Positions 27,256-35,096 of a stretch of DNA of 64,000 bases are shown here, piece after piece. The notes under the pieces are model-generated. The model was not told the origin of the DNA. It worked only from the letters and a program-made list of their open reading frames with translations, and did not search any database. Both the position numbers and the translations under genes were made by a program. Every line of letters begins with the position of its first letter. Within the stretch, counting starts at the first letter, position 1. The stretch is from Micromonospora saelicesensis (GTDB lineage Bacteria; Actinomycetota; Actinomycetes; Mycobacteriales; Micromonosporaceae). The stretch covers positions 248,001 through 312,000 of the forward strand of contig NZ_FMCR01000004.1 in assembly GCF_900091575.1 (NCBI RefSeq). The letters are read 5' to 3'.

Positions 27256-28545
27256 TCAGGCGGCGGTGGCGCGGACGTACGCCACGCACTCGTCGTGCAG
27301 CGTCGACCACTGCTCACCGAACGCCTTCTCGGAGGCCGCGTCGATGGTCCTGCCGTCGTGCACCACGGTCTTGAAGAAGGTGAGCAGCCGCAGCGGCCCG
27401 TACCTGTCGACGAGGTGCCGGACGGCCAGGTAGCCGATGCCGTAGCTGGCGGCTACCCGTTCGGCGGAGGCGTCGTCGGCGGGGTTGACGCCCTCCAACT
27501 TGCCGTCCCAGCCGCCCCGGACCATCTTGCGCACGTCGGCGATCCCCTCGTACCGGTCGACCGTCTGGCCGCCGGCGCCGGCGAACTCGGCCAGGCCCTC
27601 GACCAACCACCAGGTGAGCTTGCCCGGGTAGCCGCGCTCCGGCAACGACGCCGCGTGGGTCAGCTCGTGCCGCAGCAGGTCGTCGGTGCCGCTGTTGGAG
27701 AGCCCTTCGGCGTTGAGGACCACCTCGTGGTGGCCGCCGCCCACGGTGACCGCGTAACCGCCGGTCCATTCCGGGCGTTCCCCGCCGTACCAACGTTGCC
27801 ACTCGGTGCGCCCGGCGTAGAAGATTCGGTATCGGTCCGGCGGTGAGCCGGTCACCGCGTACCCGTCGGCGACCGTCGCCGCCGCCTCGGCCTGCGCGAG
27901 CAGGCCGGGCAGCTTGCCGCGCAGCGCCGGGGTGGTGGCGACGATGGTCCGCGCGCCGATGGCGACCGCCAGGTCGCTGATCTCCCACGGTCGGGTGCCG
28001 GTCTCCACCGACTTGGATTCCTCCATGGCGACCATCCGGGGCTGGTCGCCGTTCTCCCGCCACCGGGTGCCGATCAGCACCGGGCTGGGCCGGCAGTTCG
28101 GCGTGACGAAGCAGTACTGGAAGCGCACCAGCAGCCGCCACTCGCCGGGCTTGCCGATGATCGGCACGGGCAGGCCACTCGGCTCGGCGCGCCAGCCGGT
28201 CACCTTGAGCTCGCGTAGCGCGGCGAAGCGTCGGCGCAGGTCGGTGTGGGCGGCGGGATCGGCGACGGCGAGGAACCCGGCGCGGTCGCCGCCGAGGAGT
28301 GCTGCGGACTGCTGGTGGAGCTGGGCGGTGATCCGGTCGGACAGCCCGCGGGCCACGGCGGTGGCCGGGTCGTCGGCCGCCGACGAGCCGACCCGGCTGA
28401 CAGTGGGGCGCGAGCCTGTCTCCCGGATCACTCCGACGACGAGCGCCGCCGGCAGGCCGCAGCCCAGCAGCAGGAGGACCACCACGAGCACCGTCCACAG
28501 CGGCCAGAGCCGCCGTGGTGCTGGCTGCCGCACCTCGTCAGTCAC
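27256..28545 (-). CDS. Membrane-anchored gluzincin-type metallopeptidase (peptidase MA-like)
   Basis: A single transmembrane helix near the N-terminus (about residues 12-37, LWPLWTVLVVVLLLLGCG) anchors a large exported domain. A zinc-protease motif HExxH is present as LLRHELTHAASL (His293-His297). A Glu 19 residues after the last His, in WWLVEGLAEFAG, is placed as the third ligand of gluzincins. The 429-residue protein matches the peptidase-MA-like/DUF families of actinomycetes. Substrate unknown. It is 79 bases upstream of the adaptor gene on the same strand and may be cotranscribed with the export system. Confidence 0.82.
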   Translation of the reverse strand: MTDEVRQPAPRRLWPLWTVLVVVLLLLGCGLPAALVVGVIRETGSRPTVSRVGSSAADDPATAVARGLSDRITAQLHQQSAALLGGDRAGFLAVADPAAHTDLRRRFAALRELKVTGWRAEPSGLPVPIIGKPGEWRLLVRFQYCFVTPNCRPSPVLIGTRWRENGDQPRMVAMEESKSVETGTRPWEISDLAVAIGARTIVATTPALRGKLPGLLAQAEAAATVADGYAVTGSPPDRYRIFYAGRTEWQRWYGGERPEWTGGYAVTVGGGHHEVVLNAEGLSNSGTDDLLRHELTHAASLPERGYPGKLTWWLVEGLAEFAGAGGQTVDRYEGIADVRKMVRGGWDGKLEGVNPADDASAERVAASYGIGYLAVRHLVDRYGPLRLLTFFKTVVHDGRTIDAASEKAFGEQWSTLHDECVAYVRATAA

Positions 28546-28614
28546 CCGCCGAAGGGTACGACCACTACCTGGATGCGGCGAGGCCGCCCCGGGCCGATCG
28601 GCCCGGCCGATCGC

Positions 28615-29190
28615 TCACCCGCCGGTACGCGGCCAGGAGCGGAACGAGATGTCCATGCTCGCGACCAACTGGTGGTACGAGCGGTCGATGTCGCGGGGCA
28701 GACCGAAGCCGCCCGCGGCCTCCAGGGTCACGAAGCCGTGCAGGGCGCTGCGCAGCGCGCGGGTCGCGTCCACCGCGTCGTCACCGGTGAGCCCGTACCC
28801 GCGCAGCACCGCGAAGATGGCACCGACGGCGCGTTCGCCGGCCTCGACGTGTTCCGGGTCGGCCGGGTCGGGCACCCGCTGCGTCGCCGGGTAGCGGCCA
28901 GGGTGCCGGAGGGCGTAGCCACGGTAGGCGTCTGCCATGGCCCGGAGCGCGTCGCCACCGGAGCGGCCGACGGCGGCGGTGGTCATCTCGGTGGCCAGCT
29001 CGGCGGTGGCCAGGACGGCCAGCTTCTGGGCCAGCGCGTCCGCCCCCCGCACGTGCTTGTAGAGGCTGGGCAGCGCCACCCCGAGCCGGCTGGCGAGCGC
29101 GGCGAGGGTGAGCTGCTGGAAGCCGACCTCGTCGGCCAGCCGGGCCGCCTCCCGTACGACGGTCTGCTGGTTGAGGCCGACCCTAGGCAC
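28615..29190 (-). CDS. TetR/AcrR-family regulator with WHG-type C-terminal domain
   Basis: The 191-residue protein has an N-terminal HTH (VVREAARLADEVGFQQLTLA, then LASRLGVALPSLYKHVRG) and a ligand-binding domain with ALHGFVTLEAAGGFGL, typical of the WHG subgroup. Its start overlaps the end of the hydrolase gene by 8 bases (29183-29190), so both are one operon. Palindromes over the hydrolase start codon and upstream (29983-30017) are probable binding sites. The ligand may be the hydrolase's substrate or product. Confidence 0.93.
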   Translation of the reverse strand: MPRVGLNQQTVVREAARLADEVGFQQLTLAALASRLGVALPSLYKHVRGADALAQKLAVLATAELATEMTTAAVGRSGGDALRAMADAYRGYALRHPGRYPATQRVPDPADPEHVEAGERAVGAIFAVLRGYGLTGDDAVDATRALRSALHGFVTLEAAGGFGLPRDIDRSYHQLVASMDISFRSWPRTGG

Positions 29191-29983
29191 CGGCGCACAC
29201 CGCCAGGAAGCCGAGCAGCTCCTCGGCGGTGCGCTGCGGCCGGTCGGCGTGCGGATAGTGGCCGGACTCCTCGATCATCCGGGCCTCGGCGGTGCCGAAG
29301 AGCCGCCGGGCGGCCCGCGCCTCGGCTCCCGGGTCGGGGAAGTCCGGGTCCTTGGACCCCATCAGCACCAGCACCGGTTGCCGCACCTGCGGGGCGCGGG
29401 CGGTCCAGTGCGGCTCGGCCGGTGCGATCACGCCGCGCGTCGCGGCCATCCGACCGGGCTCGCGCAGGTTGGCCACCATCGAGCGGCGGTACGCGGCATC
29501 GTCGGCGGGTCGGTGCACCGGGAACAGGGTGTTGTGGAACATCCCGAACAGTCGTGGGCTGTGCAGCACGGACCACATCGCCATCCGCAGCAGCGGGTTG
29601 AGCTTCGGCTGACCGACGAACGCGCCGATCTGCACGATGCCGGTGACCAGCTCGGGCGCGTCGGTGGCGGCGAAGACCACCGCCGCGGCGGCGGACGAGC
29701 TGCCGACCAGCACGGCCGGACCGGCGTCGAGGTCGCGGACCACGGCCAGCAGGTCCGCACCGACCTCCGCCGGGGCGTACGTGGGCCAGCCGGCGCTGGA
29801 CTCGCCGTGCCCCCGGACGTCGACCGAGGCGACCCGGTGACCGGCGGCCACCAGTAGCGGCACGAGGTGCCGGAAGCTCGCCCTGTTCTCGCCCATGCCG
29901 TGCGCGAGGACCACCAACGGCCCCTCGCCCTGCACCTCGTACGCGATGTGTCCGCCGTCCCGCCGCACCTGGCTAGTTGTCAT
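29183..29983 (-). CDS. Alpha/beta-fold hydrolase
   Basis: The 266-residue protein is a standard alpha/beta hydrolase: oxyanion region VVLAHGMGENRASF, nucleophile elbow AVLVGSSSAAAAVV (GxSxA variant GSSSA), acid in LVLMGSKDPDFPDP and catalytic His in ESGHYPHADRPQRT. The ATG at 29983 is inside an AT-rich palindrome, so repressor binding there would block expression. Activity could be esterase, lactonase or haloperoxidase-like; the sequence does not decide. It forms an operon with the TetR gene. Confidence 0.9.
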   Translation of the reverse strand: MTTSQVRRDGGHIAYEVQGEGPLVVLAHGMGENRASFRHLVPLLVAAGHRVASVDVRGHGESSAGWPTYAPAEVGADLLAVVRDLDAGPAVLVGSSSAAAAVVFAATDAPELVTGIVQIGAFVGQPKLNPLLRMAMWSVLHSPRLFGMFHNTLFPVHRPADDAAYRRSMVANLREPGRMAATRGVIAPAEPHWTARAPQVRQPVLVLMGSKDPDFPDPGAEARAARRLFGTAEARMIEESGHYPHADRPQRTAEELLGFLAVCAGA

Positions 29984-30017
29984 AGCTTTAAAGCTAAGCC
30001 ACTTAGCCAACGTTGGC
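29983..30017. promoter_or_regulatory. Two palindromic operator candidates for the hydrolase-tetR operon
   Basis: TAGCTTTAAAGCTA (29983-29996) is a perfect 14-bp palindrome touching the start codon, and GCCAACGTTGGC (30006-30017) is a perfect 12-bp palindrome 9 bases further upstream. The local AT-richness is unusual here and also suits a promoter. They are likely sites for the TetR protein of the operon; which one is bound is unknown. Confidence 0.65.
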
Positions 30018-30034
30018 AAGCCAGACAACGGAAA

Positions 30035-30071
30035 CGGGCCGACGGTGACCCGAGGGGTCGCCGCCGGCCCG
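30035..30071 (-). terminator. Stem-loop after proline dehydrogenase gene
   Basis: CGGGCCG-A-CGG with TGACCC pairs across a 3-base loop with GGGTCG-CCG-C-CGGCCCG, forming a long GC-rich hairpin with a few mismatches. It lies 19 bases beyond the stop of the proline dehydrogenase gene (minus strand) and just upstream of the hydrolase operon promoter. Confidence 0.6.
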
Positions 30072-30089
30072 TCGGCCGAACCGGAGGAA

Positions 30090-31010
30090 CTACTTCTTGG
30101 AGATCAGGGCACGGCCGAAGAAGACCAGGTTGGCGGGGCGCTCGGCGAGCCGGCGCATCAGGTAGCCGTACCACTCGTCGCCGTACGGGACGTAGGTGCG
30201 CACGGTGTAGCCCTCGCCGGCCAACCGGGCCTGCTCCTCGGGGCGGATGCCGTAGAGCATCTGGAACTCGAAGCGCTCGGGACCCCGGTCGAACCACCGG
30301 GCCCGGTCCTCACCGATGGCGATCATCCGCGGGTCGTGGGTGGCCAGCATCGGGTAACCGTCGCCGGACATCAGGATGTTCATGCAGCGCACGTACGACT
30401 TGTCCACCTCACGGGCCGACTGGTACGCCACCGACTCCGGCTCCTTGTAGGCGCCCTTGCACAGCCGCACCCGCGACCCGGCCGAGGAGAGCTCCCGGCA
30501 GTCCGACTCGGTCCGCCGCAGGTACGCCTGGAGCACCGCGCCGGTCGACGGGAAGTCCTTGCGCAGCCGGCTCAGCACCTCCAACGTCGAGTCGGTGGTG
30601 GTGTGGTCCTCCATGTCCAGGGTGACAGTGGTGCCCGCCGCGTCGGCCGCCGCGCAGATCGCCCGCGCGTTGTCGTACGCCAACTGCTCGTCGAACATCT
30701 GGCCGAGGGCGGAGAGCTTCACGCTCACCTCGGCGGCCGGGGTGAGCCCAGCGGCGCCGAGCATCTTCAGCAGTTTCAGGTATTCGTCGCGGGTGGCGGT
30801 GGCCTGCTCGGGGCGGACGGTGTCCTCACCGAGGTGGTCGAGGGTGACCGCGAGGCCGTCGTCGACGAGCCCGCGGGTCGCGCGCAACGCGTCGTCTGTG
30901 GCGGCGCCGGCGACGAACCGGCGGACGACGTCCCGGGTGTACGGGGCAGTCGCGACGAGCCGCTCGACCTGGGATGACCGGGAGGCGGCGAGGATGACGG
31001 AACGGAGCAT
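30090..31010 (-). CDS. Proline dehydrogenase (monofunctional)
   Basis: This FAD-dependent enzyme oxidises proline to pyrroline-5-carboxylate. The 306 residues match the monofunctional bacterial form rather than PutA fusions. The beta/alpha-barrel motifs are VSVKLSALGQMFD, VTLDMEDHTTTDSTLE, VRLCKGAYKEPESVAY, MLATHDPRMIAIG and the C-terminal VPYGDEWYGYLMRRLAERPAN. No pyrroline-5-carboxylate dehydrogenase gene is adjacent. At this place in the syntenic mycobacterial order I recall proC, a biosynthetic proline gene, so the local proline function differs. Confidence 0.94.
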   Translation of the reverse strand: MLRSVILAASRSSQVERLVATAPYTRDVVRRFVAGAATDDALRATRGLVDDGLAVTLDHLGEDTVRPEQATATRDEYLKLLKMLGAAGLTPAAEVSVKLSALGQMFDEQLAYDNARAICAAADAAGTTVTLDMEDHTTTDSTLEVLSRLRKDFPSTGAVLQAYLRRTESDCRELSSAGSRVRLCKGAYKEPESVAYQSAREVDKSYVRCMNILMSGDGYPMLATHDPRMIAIGEDRARWFDRGPERFEFQMLYGIRPEEQARLAGEGYTVRTYVPYGDEWYGYLMRRLAERPANLVFFGRALISKK

Positions 31011-31117
31011 GAGCCGAGCGTAACGCCCCTGCCAGGGGCCCCGCCGAGGGGCGGCCGGGGCACCTCGGCACGGGGGGCGGGGCGGCGGCGGTGGCGTCGA
31101 TCGGCTACAACGATGCC

Positions 31118-31390
31118 GTGGACCAACGCCCCCGCCGCCGACTCCGCTCGGCCTCCGTGCAGCTCGGCGCGCTCACCGCTCTCGCGCTCGCCCTCTCCGG
31201 CTGCAACATGACCTCGGACGACGACGATGACGACGATTGCGCCCTCGGGCCGGTCGGCGGCGGCGACACCGTCGCGCTGGCGATGCGGGTCACCGACCCG
31301 GCGGCCGGTCGCACCGCCCCGGAGCCGACCACCGCCGCAGTGCCCGAACGCGGTGGATTCGGCACCCACCTCGCCGCCTGCGGCGGCTGA
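31118..31390 (+). CDS. Small YgiB-like lipoprotein with poly-Asp stretch
   Basis: The 90-residue product from the GTG at 31118 has a lipoprotein signal (LGALTALALALSGC, lipobox LSGC) followed by NMTSDDDDDDDCALG. It ends VPERGGFGTHLAACGG. The RGGFG motif near the C-terminus, acidic residues after the lipidated Cys and the position directly before a glutathionylspermidine-synthase-like gene recall E. coli YgiB (DUF1190) next to YgiC. It is much shorter than YgiB. The stop is one base before the GTG of the next gene, so the two are coupled. Role unknown. Confidence 0.7.
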   Translation: MDQRPRRRLRSASVQLGALTALALALSGCNMTSDDDDDDDCALGPVGGGDTVALAMRVTDPAAGRTAPEPTTAAVPERGGFGTHLAACGG

Positions 31391-31391
31391 C

Positions 31392-32558
31392 GTGCGCCGC
31401 GAGACGGTCACGCCGCGCCCCGACTGGGACGCCACCATCCGGTCGCAGGGGCTGGTCTACGTCGACACCGAGCTGCCCGACGGCGGGATCATGTCGTACT
31501 GGGACGAGACCGCCGCGTACGCCTTCGACCTGGACGAGGTGCTGCGGCTGGAGGAGGCCACCGAGGAGCTGCACCGGATGTCGGTGGCCGCCGCCGAGCA
31601 CGTGGTGGCGCAGCGCCGGTACGCCGAGTTCGGCATCCCGGAGTGGGCGGCCGAGGCGGTGGCCCGGTCGCTGCGGGAGGCGCCACCGACCCTGTACGGG
31701 CGCTTCGACCTCGCGTACGACGGCACCTGGCCTCCGAAGATGCTGGAGTACAACGCGGACACCCCCACCGCGTTGGTCGAGGCGAGCATCATCCAGTGGT
31801 ACTGGCTGGAGCAGACCCGGCCGGAGCTGGACCAGTGGAACAGCCTGCACGAGCGGCTGGTCGGCGCCTGGGCCAAGATCGGGGCGGGGCTGCACGACCC
31901 CCGGGTGCACGTGCTCTGGTCGAACGAGGAGGAGTCCGGCGAGGACCACATGACCGCCGGCTACCTCGCCGAGACCGCCCGGCAGGCCGGCCTGAGCGTC
32001 GAGCTCCAACCCATCCAGGAGATCGGCTGGGACGGCCGACGCTTCGTCGACGCCGACGACAACCCGGTGACCACCTGCTTCAAGCTCTACCCGTGGGAGT
32101 GGATGCTGGCCGAGCCGTACGGGCCGGCGGCCCTGGCCCCGGGCACCCCGACCACCTGGATCGAGCCGGCCTGGAAGCTGCTGCTCTCCAACAAGGCGCT
32201 GCTCGCGGTCCTCTGGGAGCTGTACCCCGGCCACGAGTACCTGCTCCCGGCGTACCTCGACTCGCCGCGCGGCATGCGGGAGTACGTCGCCAAGCCACTG
32301 CTCGGCCGCGAGGGCGGTTCGGTAAGCATCGTCACCGCCGATGAGGAGATCACCAACCCGGGAATCTACGGCGACGAGGGCTGGTGCTACCAGGAGTTCC
32401 GGGCGTTGCCGCAGTTCGCCGGCAACCGGATGGTGCTGGGCAGCTGGATCGTCGACGGCGAATCGGCCGGCGTGGGTGTGCGGGAGAGCGCGAGTCTGAT
32501 CACCGACGGCTACGCGCGGTTCTTGCCGCACTACATCGACGCGCCGCGCACCCGCTGA
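31392..32558 (+). CDS. Glutathionylspermidine-synthase-family ATP-grasp protein (YgiC-like)
   Basis: The 388-residue protein belongs to the preATP-grasp/ATP-grasp family of E. coli YgiC/YjfC and the synthetase half of Gsp. Visible family motifs are YGRFDLAYDGTWPPKMLEYN, ADTPTALVEASIIQW, VTTCFKLYPWEWM, AYLDSPRGMREYVAKPLLGREG and WCYQEFRALP. In YgiC proteins this domain is an ATP-dependent ligase of uncertain substrate; actinomycetes lack glutathione, so the acceptor is probably not glutathione. The GTG at 31392 is immediately after the lipoprotein stop. The pair probably acts on the cell envelope. Confidence 0.88.
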   Translation: MRRETVTPRPDWDATIRSQGLVYVDTELPDGGIMSYWDETAAYAFDLDEVLRLEEATEELHRMSVAAAEHVVAQRRYAEFGIPEWAAEAVARSLREAPPTLYGRFDLAYDGTWPPKMLEYNADTPTALVEASIIQWYWLEQTRPELDQWNSLHERLVGAWAKIGAGLHDPRVHVLWSNEEESGEDHMTAGYLAETARQAGLSVELQPIQEIGWDGRRFVDADDNPVTTCFKLYPWEWMLAEPYGPAALAPGTPTTWIEPAWKLLLSNKALLAVLWELYPGHEYLLPAYLDSPRGMREYVAKPLLGREGGSVSIVTADEEITNPGIYGDEGWCYQEFRALPQFAGNRMVLGSWIVDGESAGVGVRESASLITDGYARFLPHYIDAPRTR

Positions 32559-32576
32559 GTCGTCTACCGTTGGGGC

Positions 32577-33164
32577 GTGAACTTCGACGCGTACGCCCGG
32601 ACCGGCGTTGACCTGGTCAACGCCCGCCTGGACGACCTCGACGACCTGCGGGCCCTCTTCCCCGACGAGAACGCCTGGATGCGCGACGAGGTCGCGGACC
32701 GGGACGTGGCGATTTTCCGCCGGGCGCAGAAACGGTTGCGCGACGTCTTCGAGTACGGCACCTCGGGGCGGGACGCCCAGGCGGTCACCGAGCTGAACGC
32801 GCTGCTCGAGGCGTTCCCGGTGCAGCCGCGCATCTCCGGGCACGACTCCAGCGACTGGCACATGCACGTGACCAGTCGGGGTGCCTCGGTCAGTGCCGAA
32901 TACCTGGCCGGCGCGGTCTGGGGGCTGTCGGTCTGGCTCTGCGAGTACGGCAGCGCCCGGTTCGGGGTCTGCGCCGACGAGCGGTGCGGCAACGTCTACC
33001 TGGACACGTCGTCCAACTGCTGCCGGCGGTTCTGCTCGGAGCGCTGCGCCACCCGCTCGCACGTCGCCGCGCACCGGGCCCGTAAGCGGGCGGCGGTCGG
33101 CGAGCAGGTCACTGTCGCTCCGCAGCCGACCTCCGCCGCGGATTCCCTCTCACCGGTCAGCTGA
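32577..33164 (+). CDS. CGNR zinc-finger protein
   Basis: The 195-residue protein has the N-terminal ABATE-like helical region (residues 1-125) and a C-terminal CGNR zinc finger: RFGVCADERCGNVYLDTSSN followed by CCRRFCSERCATRSHVAAHR. Four cysteines bind zinc and the basic tail contacts DNA. Such proteins are putative transcription regulators of unknown signal. It begins 18 bases after the ATP-grasp gene (GTG at 32577) on the same strand and may be cotranscribed. Confidence 0.92.
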   Translation: MNFDAYARTGVDLVNARLDDLDDLRALFPDENAWMRDEVADRDVAIFRRAQKRLRDVFEYGTSGRDAQAVTELNALLEAFPVQPRISGHDSSDWHMHVTSRGASVSAEYLAGAVWGLSVWLCEYGSARFGVCADERCGNVYLDTSSNCCRRFCSERCATRSHVAAHRARKRAAVGEQVTVAPQPTSAADSLSPVS

Positions 33165-33172
33165 CACCGCTG

Positions 33173-33190
33173 CCGCCCGATCTCGGGCGG
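33173..33190. terminator. Bidirectional stem-loop between convergent genes
   Basis: CCGCCCG (33173-33179) pairs with CGGGCGG (33184-33190) across a 4-base loop. It is placed between the ends of the CGNR gene (plus) and the isomerase-like gene (minus), so it can serve both. Confidence 0.6.
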
Positions 33191-33195
33191 GCGGG

Positions 33196-34002
33196 TCAGG
33201 CGTCGACCGGTGACGACGCGGTCAGGTGCTGGCGGGCGAACTCCAGCGCGGCGCGCAGGTCCGCCTCGCGCACCGCGCGGCTCTTCGCGCCCCGGGTGGC
33301 GACCTCCACCGCTACCGCCCCGGTGAAACCCCTGCCGGCCAGCGAGGAGAGCAGCTCCCCGCAGGGCTGGGTGCCGCGCCCGGGCACCAGGTGCTCGTCG
33401 CGGCCCTCGCCGGTGCCGTCACCGAGGTGCACGTGCGCCAGCCCGGCGCCCATCCGGTCGGCCATCTCCAGGGGGTCGCTGTGTGAGGCCGCGCAGTGCG
33501 ACAGATCAAGGGTGTACGACGGGTAGCCGGCGTCGGTCGGATCCCAACCGGGCACGTACGGGACGAACTGCCGGCCCGCCATCCGCACCGGGTACATGTT
33601 CTCCACAGCGAAGCGCAGCCCGGTGAACCGGTCCGCGACGGTGGCCAGGCCCTCGGCGAAGTTGCGCGCGTAGTCGCGCTGCCAGGTGAACGGTGGGTGC
33701 ACCACGACGGTCGGCGCTCCCAGCGTCTCGGCCAGCTCGGCGGCCTTGCGCAGGCGCTCCCACGGGTCCGGGCTCCACACCCGCTGGGTGACCAGCAGGC
33801 AGGGCGCGTGCACCGAGAGCACCGGCACGTCGTAGTGCGTGGAGAGGCCGCGCAGCGCGCCCGCGTCCTGGCTGACCACGTCGGTCCAGACCATCACCTC
33901 GACGCCGTCGTAGCCGAGCGCCGCGGCCAGTTGGAACGCCGCCGCGGTCGGCTCGGGAAAGACCGACGAGCTGGACAGGAGCACGGGAACGCGGGAAGTC
34001 AC
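33196..34002 (-). CDS. Sugar phosphate isomerase/epimerase-like TIM-barrel protein
   Basis: The 268 residues fit the AP-endonuclease-2/xylose-isomerase-like family. Barrel motifs include ALGYDGVEVMVWTD, VVHPPFTWQRD, VENMYPVRMAG, YTLDLSHCAAS and HVHLGDGTGEGRDEHLVPGRG, holding the acidic and His metal ligands. It corresponds in position to M. tuberculosis Rv0498 beside ppx1 (from memory). The reaction is undetermined. It precedes the ppx-like gene in the clockwise order and ends at the terminator shared with the CGNR gene. Confidence 0.87.
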   Translation of the reverse strand: MTSRVPVLLSSSSVFPEPTAAAFQLAAALGYDGVEVMVWTDVVSQDAGALRGLSTHYDVPVLSVHAPCLLVTQRVWSPDPWERLRKAAELAETLGAPTVVVHPPFTWQRDYARNFAEGLATVADRFTGLRFAVENMYPVRMAGRQFVPYVPGWDPTDAGYPSYTLDLSHCAASHSDPLEMADRMGAGLAHVHLGDGTGEGRDEHLVPGRGTQPCGELLSSLAGRGFTGAVAVEVATRGAKSRAVREADLRAALEFARQHLTASSPVDA

Positions 34003-34077
34003 ATCAGCCAGCGTAGCCCGGCAGCGCCGGGGGCATCGTGACGAGCGCCGGCAAATCGACCGAAAACGGCCGCCCGA

Positions 34078-35022
34078 TCAGATCGGCTCCAGTTGATCGA
34101 GCCGGCGGAGGATGACACCCTCCCGCAGCGCCCACGGGCAGATGTCCAGCGAGTCCAGATCCAGGCGGCGCATCACCGCCTCGGCGACCATGGCACCGGC
34201 CAGCAACTGGTGGGCCCGACCGGCGCTGACCCCCTCCAGCTCCATCAACTGTGCCGGTGGGATGTGTCGGATGAAACCGATGACCTGCCGCAGGCCGGCC
34301 CGGGTCAGGCTGCGTCGCACCCACAGCCCGGAACCGGACGGAGCCGCCCCGGCCAGTCGGGCCAGGGTGCGGAACGTCTTCGAGGTGGCGACCGCCCGAC
34401 CCCAGCCCACCTCCGTCATCTGGTCGACGACCTTGTCCAGCCGGCCGTCCACGTACTCCCGGAGCTTGTCGACGGCCTCCGCCGACGGCGGAGCCGCACT
34501 GGTCGGATCGACCCGCAGTCGCTCGCGGGTCAGCCGACCGGCCCCGAGTGGCAGGGAGACCGCGACGTCCGGGTCCTCGTCGATGCCGGCGGCGATCTCC
34601 AACGAGCCGCCACCGATGTCCAGCACCAGCAGTCGGCCCGCCGACCAGCCGAACCACCGCCGTACGGCCAGGAACGTCATCCGCGCCTCGTCCGCACCGG
34701 AGAGCACCGCCAGGCGTACGCCGGTCTCGTCCCGGACCCGGGCCAGCACCTCGGCCGCGTTGGTGGCGTCGCGCACCGCGGACGTGGCGAAAGCGATCAG
34801 GTCGTCGGCCGCCAACCCGGTGGCCGCCGCCTTGGCCATGCCCACCGCCTTGACCAGGCCGTCCGCGCCCGCCTCGGTCAGTGCGCCGTCGGGGCCGATC
34901 TGCTCGGCCAGCCGGAGCACCACCTTCTCGGAGTGCGCCGGCCACGGGTGCGCGCCGTGGTGCGCGTCCACCACAAGGAGATGCACCGTGTTGGATCCGA
35001 CGTCGAGGACACCCAGTCGCAT
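34078..35022 (-). CDS. ppx: Exopolyphosphatase / GppA-family phosphatase
   Basis: The 314-residue protein is a Ppx/GppA enzyme of the ASKHA fold: phosphate-1 motif MRLGVLDVGSNTVHLLV, ATSAVRDATNA and phosphate-2 motif VLDIGGGSLEIA. It lacks the extra C-terminal domains of E. coli Ppx, as in the short mycobacterial Ppx1. It hydrolyses polyphosphate or pppGpp-type substrates. Proximity to senX3-regX3 and phoU links it to phosphate homeostasis. The ATG at 35022 is 75 bases from the divergent Cys-rich gene. Confidence 0.92.
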   Translation of the reverse strand: MRLGVLDVGSNTVHLLVVDAHHGAHPWPAHSEKVVLRLAEQIGPDGALTEAGADGLVKAVGMAKAAATGLAADDLIAFATSAVRDATNAAEVLARVRDETGVRLAVLSGADEARMTFLAVRRWFGWSAGRLLVLDIGGGSLEIAAGIDEDPDVAVSLPLGAGRLTRERLRVDPTSAAPPSAEAVDKLREYVDGRLDKVVDQMTEVGWGRAVATSKTFRTLARLAGAAPSGSGLWVRRSLTRAGLRQVIGFIRHIPPAQLMELEGVSAGRAHQLLAGAMVAEAVMRRLDLDSLDICPWALREGVILRRLDQLEPI

Positions 35023-35096
35023 GGTGAAGACCCTAGGCGCAACACGTTTGCGCGGCTCACCGGCCTGCGGACGTGACCGCGCGTAGGCTGGGCCGA

